Origin: Azospirillum brasilense
Lineage (GTDB): Bacteria; Pseudomonadota; Alphaproteobacteria; Azospirillales; Azospirillaceae
Direction: 5' to 3'
Length of the DNA stretch: 64,000 bases
NCBI RefSeq assembly: GCF_008365405.1
Contig: NZ_QOKV01000004.1
Location: forward strand, 62,001 to 126,000
Of the stretch, positions 63,468 through 64,000 are shown one piece after another; positions within the stretch are counted from its first letter, which is position 1, and each line of letters starts with the position of its first letter. The notes below the pieces were generated by a model that worked only from the letters and a program-made list of their open reading frames with translations, had not been told where the DNA came from and searched no databases. The position numbers were made by a program, and so were the translations under genes.

Positions 63468-64000
63468 CTACAGCCAATAGAGCGGGCTGACCCCGAACAG
63501 CCAGGGATGCACCGCGATCATCGCGGCGTAGGCGGCCAGCGCGCCCAGGACACGGCCCCAGCCGATCTCTCCGGGGCGGAAGCTCTGACGTCCGGCCAGG
63601 ACGGCGGCGAAGGGCAGCGCGGAGGTCTCCGTCCGGTAGGCCCGCCCGGCCGCACTCCGGCGCAGCAGCCAGTCGTTCTTGACCATGGCGAACAGCGCGA
63701 TGGCCGCCATCGCGACGAACAGCACGACCCGCCGCCCGTCCCCGGTGGCTTGCAGATGCAGCAGCGCCCACAGCAGCAGCCCCATGCTGCCGGGAAAGCG
63801 GGTGATCCGGTAGATGCCCCGCGGCGGGTTGGGGGCGTCGGGCTCGCCGGCCTTGCTGGTGACGCGGGCGGCGATCAGCAGGAAGGACAGCGGCATCAGC
63901 GCGACGACGAGCGGCGCCGCCCAGCCGGCGGGAACGAACAGCGGCTCGCCGCCCCCGGCCTCGCGGTAGGCCCAGACGAACAGGCCGAGCGCCAGCAGCG
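63468..64000 (-). CDS. NnrU-family membrane protein, 5'-truncated
   Basis: The frame continues past the window edge, so the N-terminus is missing; at least 176 codons are visible. Motifs are PPRGIYRITRFPGSMGLLLWALLHLQATGDGRRVVLFVAMAAIALFAMV and LLRRSAAGRAYRTETSALPFAAVLAGRQ, which match NnrU proteins linked to nitrite/nitric-oxide reduction in denitrifiers and related to the isoprenylcysteine methyltransferase-like fold. Several membrane helices are seen. The Met at 63896 is internal. Confidence 0.85.
   Translation of the reverse strand, partial: LLALGLFVWAYREAGGGEPLFVPAGWAAPLVVALMPLSFLLIAARVTSKAGEPDAPNPPRGIYRITRFPGSMGLLLWALLHLQATGDGRRVVLFVAMAAIALFAMVKNDWLLRRSAAGRAYRTETSALPFAAVLAGRQSFRPGEIGWGRVLGALAAYAAMIAVHPWLFGVSPLYWL

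Overview
The window is GC-rich, densely coded DNA from an alphaproteobacterium, most likely an Azospirillum-like member of the Rhodospirillales. I infer this from protein character and gene order: gpsA/tsaD divergent from hemC-hemD-mic60-hemY, the purH-heparinase-rsmB-DHH-htpX-DUF1674 block, a 1618-residue NAD-glutamate dehydrogenase and CheZ-type chemotaxis. It reads as ordinary chromosome. I see no phage, transposase, CRISPR array or rRNA, and only one tRNA.

Layout. 1-2.2 kb: the 3' part of a DEAD-box helicase, a hypothetical gene and a VOC protein. 2.3-7.6 kb: gstA, then a complete glycerol-3-phosphate ABC transporter operon (ugpB-A-E-C, minus strand) with a REP-like inverted repeat pair inside it. 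7.6-12.1 kb: a small secreted protein, an orphan histidine kinase, a YgjP-like metalloprotease, a drug-efflux MFS protein and MgtC. 12.1-13.7 kb: ornithine decarboxylase behind a 440-bp leader that holds a strong-SD leader ORF and a terminator-like hairpin. 13.8-19.3 kb: DUF1127, a HAD hydrolase, a cupin, then DUF971/Trm112/LON-domain/YbbN/ProX and tRNA-Gly(GCC). 19.5-26 kb: a likely carboxylic-acid uptake and sensing island (RraA-like aldolase, AEC carrier, two paralogous Bug binding proteins around a chemoreceptor) with recurring CATAC-N4-GTATG-like dyads upstream. 26.2-36.7 kb: an HD-GYP protein, NAD-GDH, a TPR protein fused to a PRMT-type methyltransferase, and an UMF1/Atg22-type transporter.

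36.8-45 kb: purH, heparinase-like, rsmB, an unknown gene, a DHH phosphoesterase, htpX and DUF1674 (SdhAF4-like). 45-48.8 kb: a thermonuclease, small exported proteins and acsA. 48.8-52.4 kb (minus): tsaD, GNAT, gpsA, YciI and EVE. 52.4-58.4 kb (plus): a methyltransferase, hemC, hemD, a Mic60/mitofilin-like protein with an N-terminal HTH-like domain, and hemY. 58.5-60.8 kb (minus): a pentapeptide-repeat protein with cheZ. 61.2-64 kb: a DegP-like protease, an unknown helical protein, DUF2934 and a truncated NnrU-family gene.

Points most worth a second look: the ornithine decarboxylase leader; the TPR-PRMT protein; the HTH-Mic60 fusion; CheZ with two FliM-like CheY-binding motifs; about ten GTAC tetramers packed into 530 bp of hemD in all three codon phases; and the shared dyad motif of the aldolase/Bug island. 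All functional statements come from reading motifs by eye, with no database search behind them.
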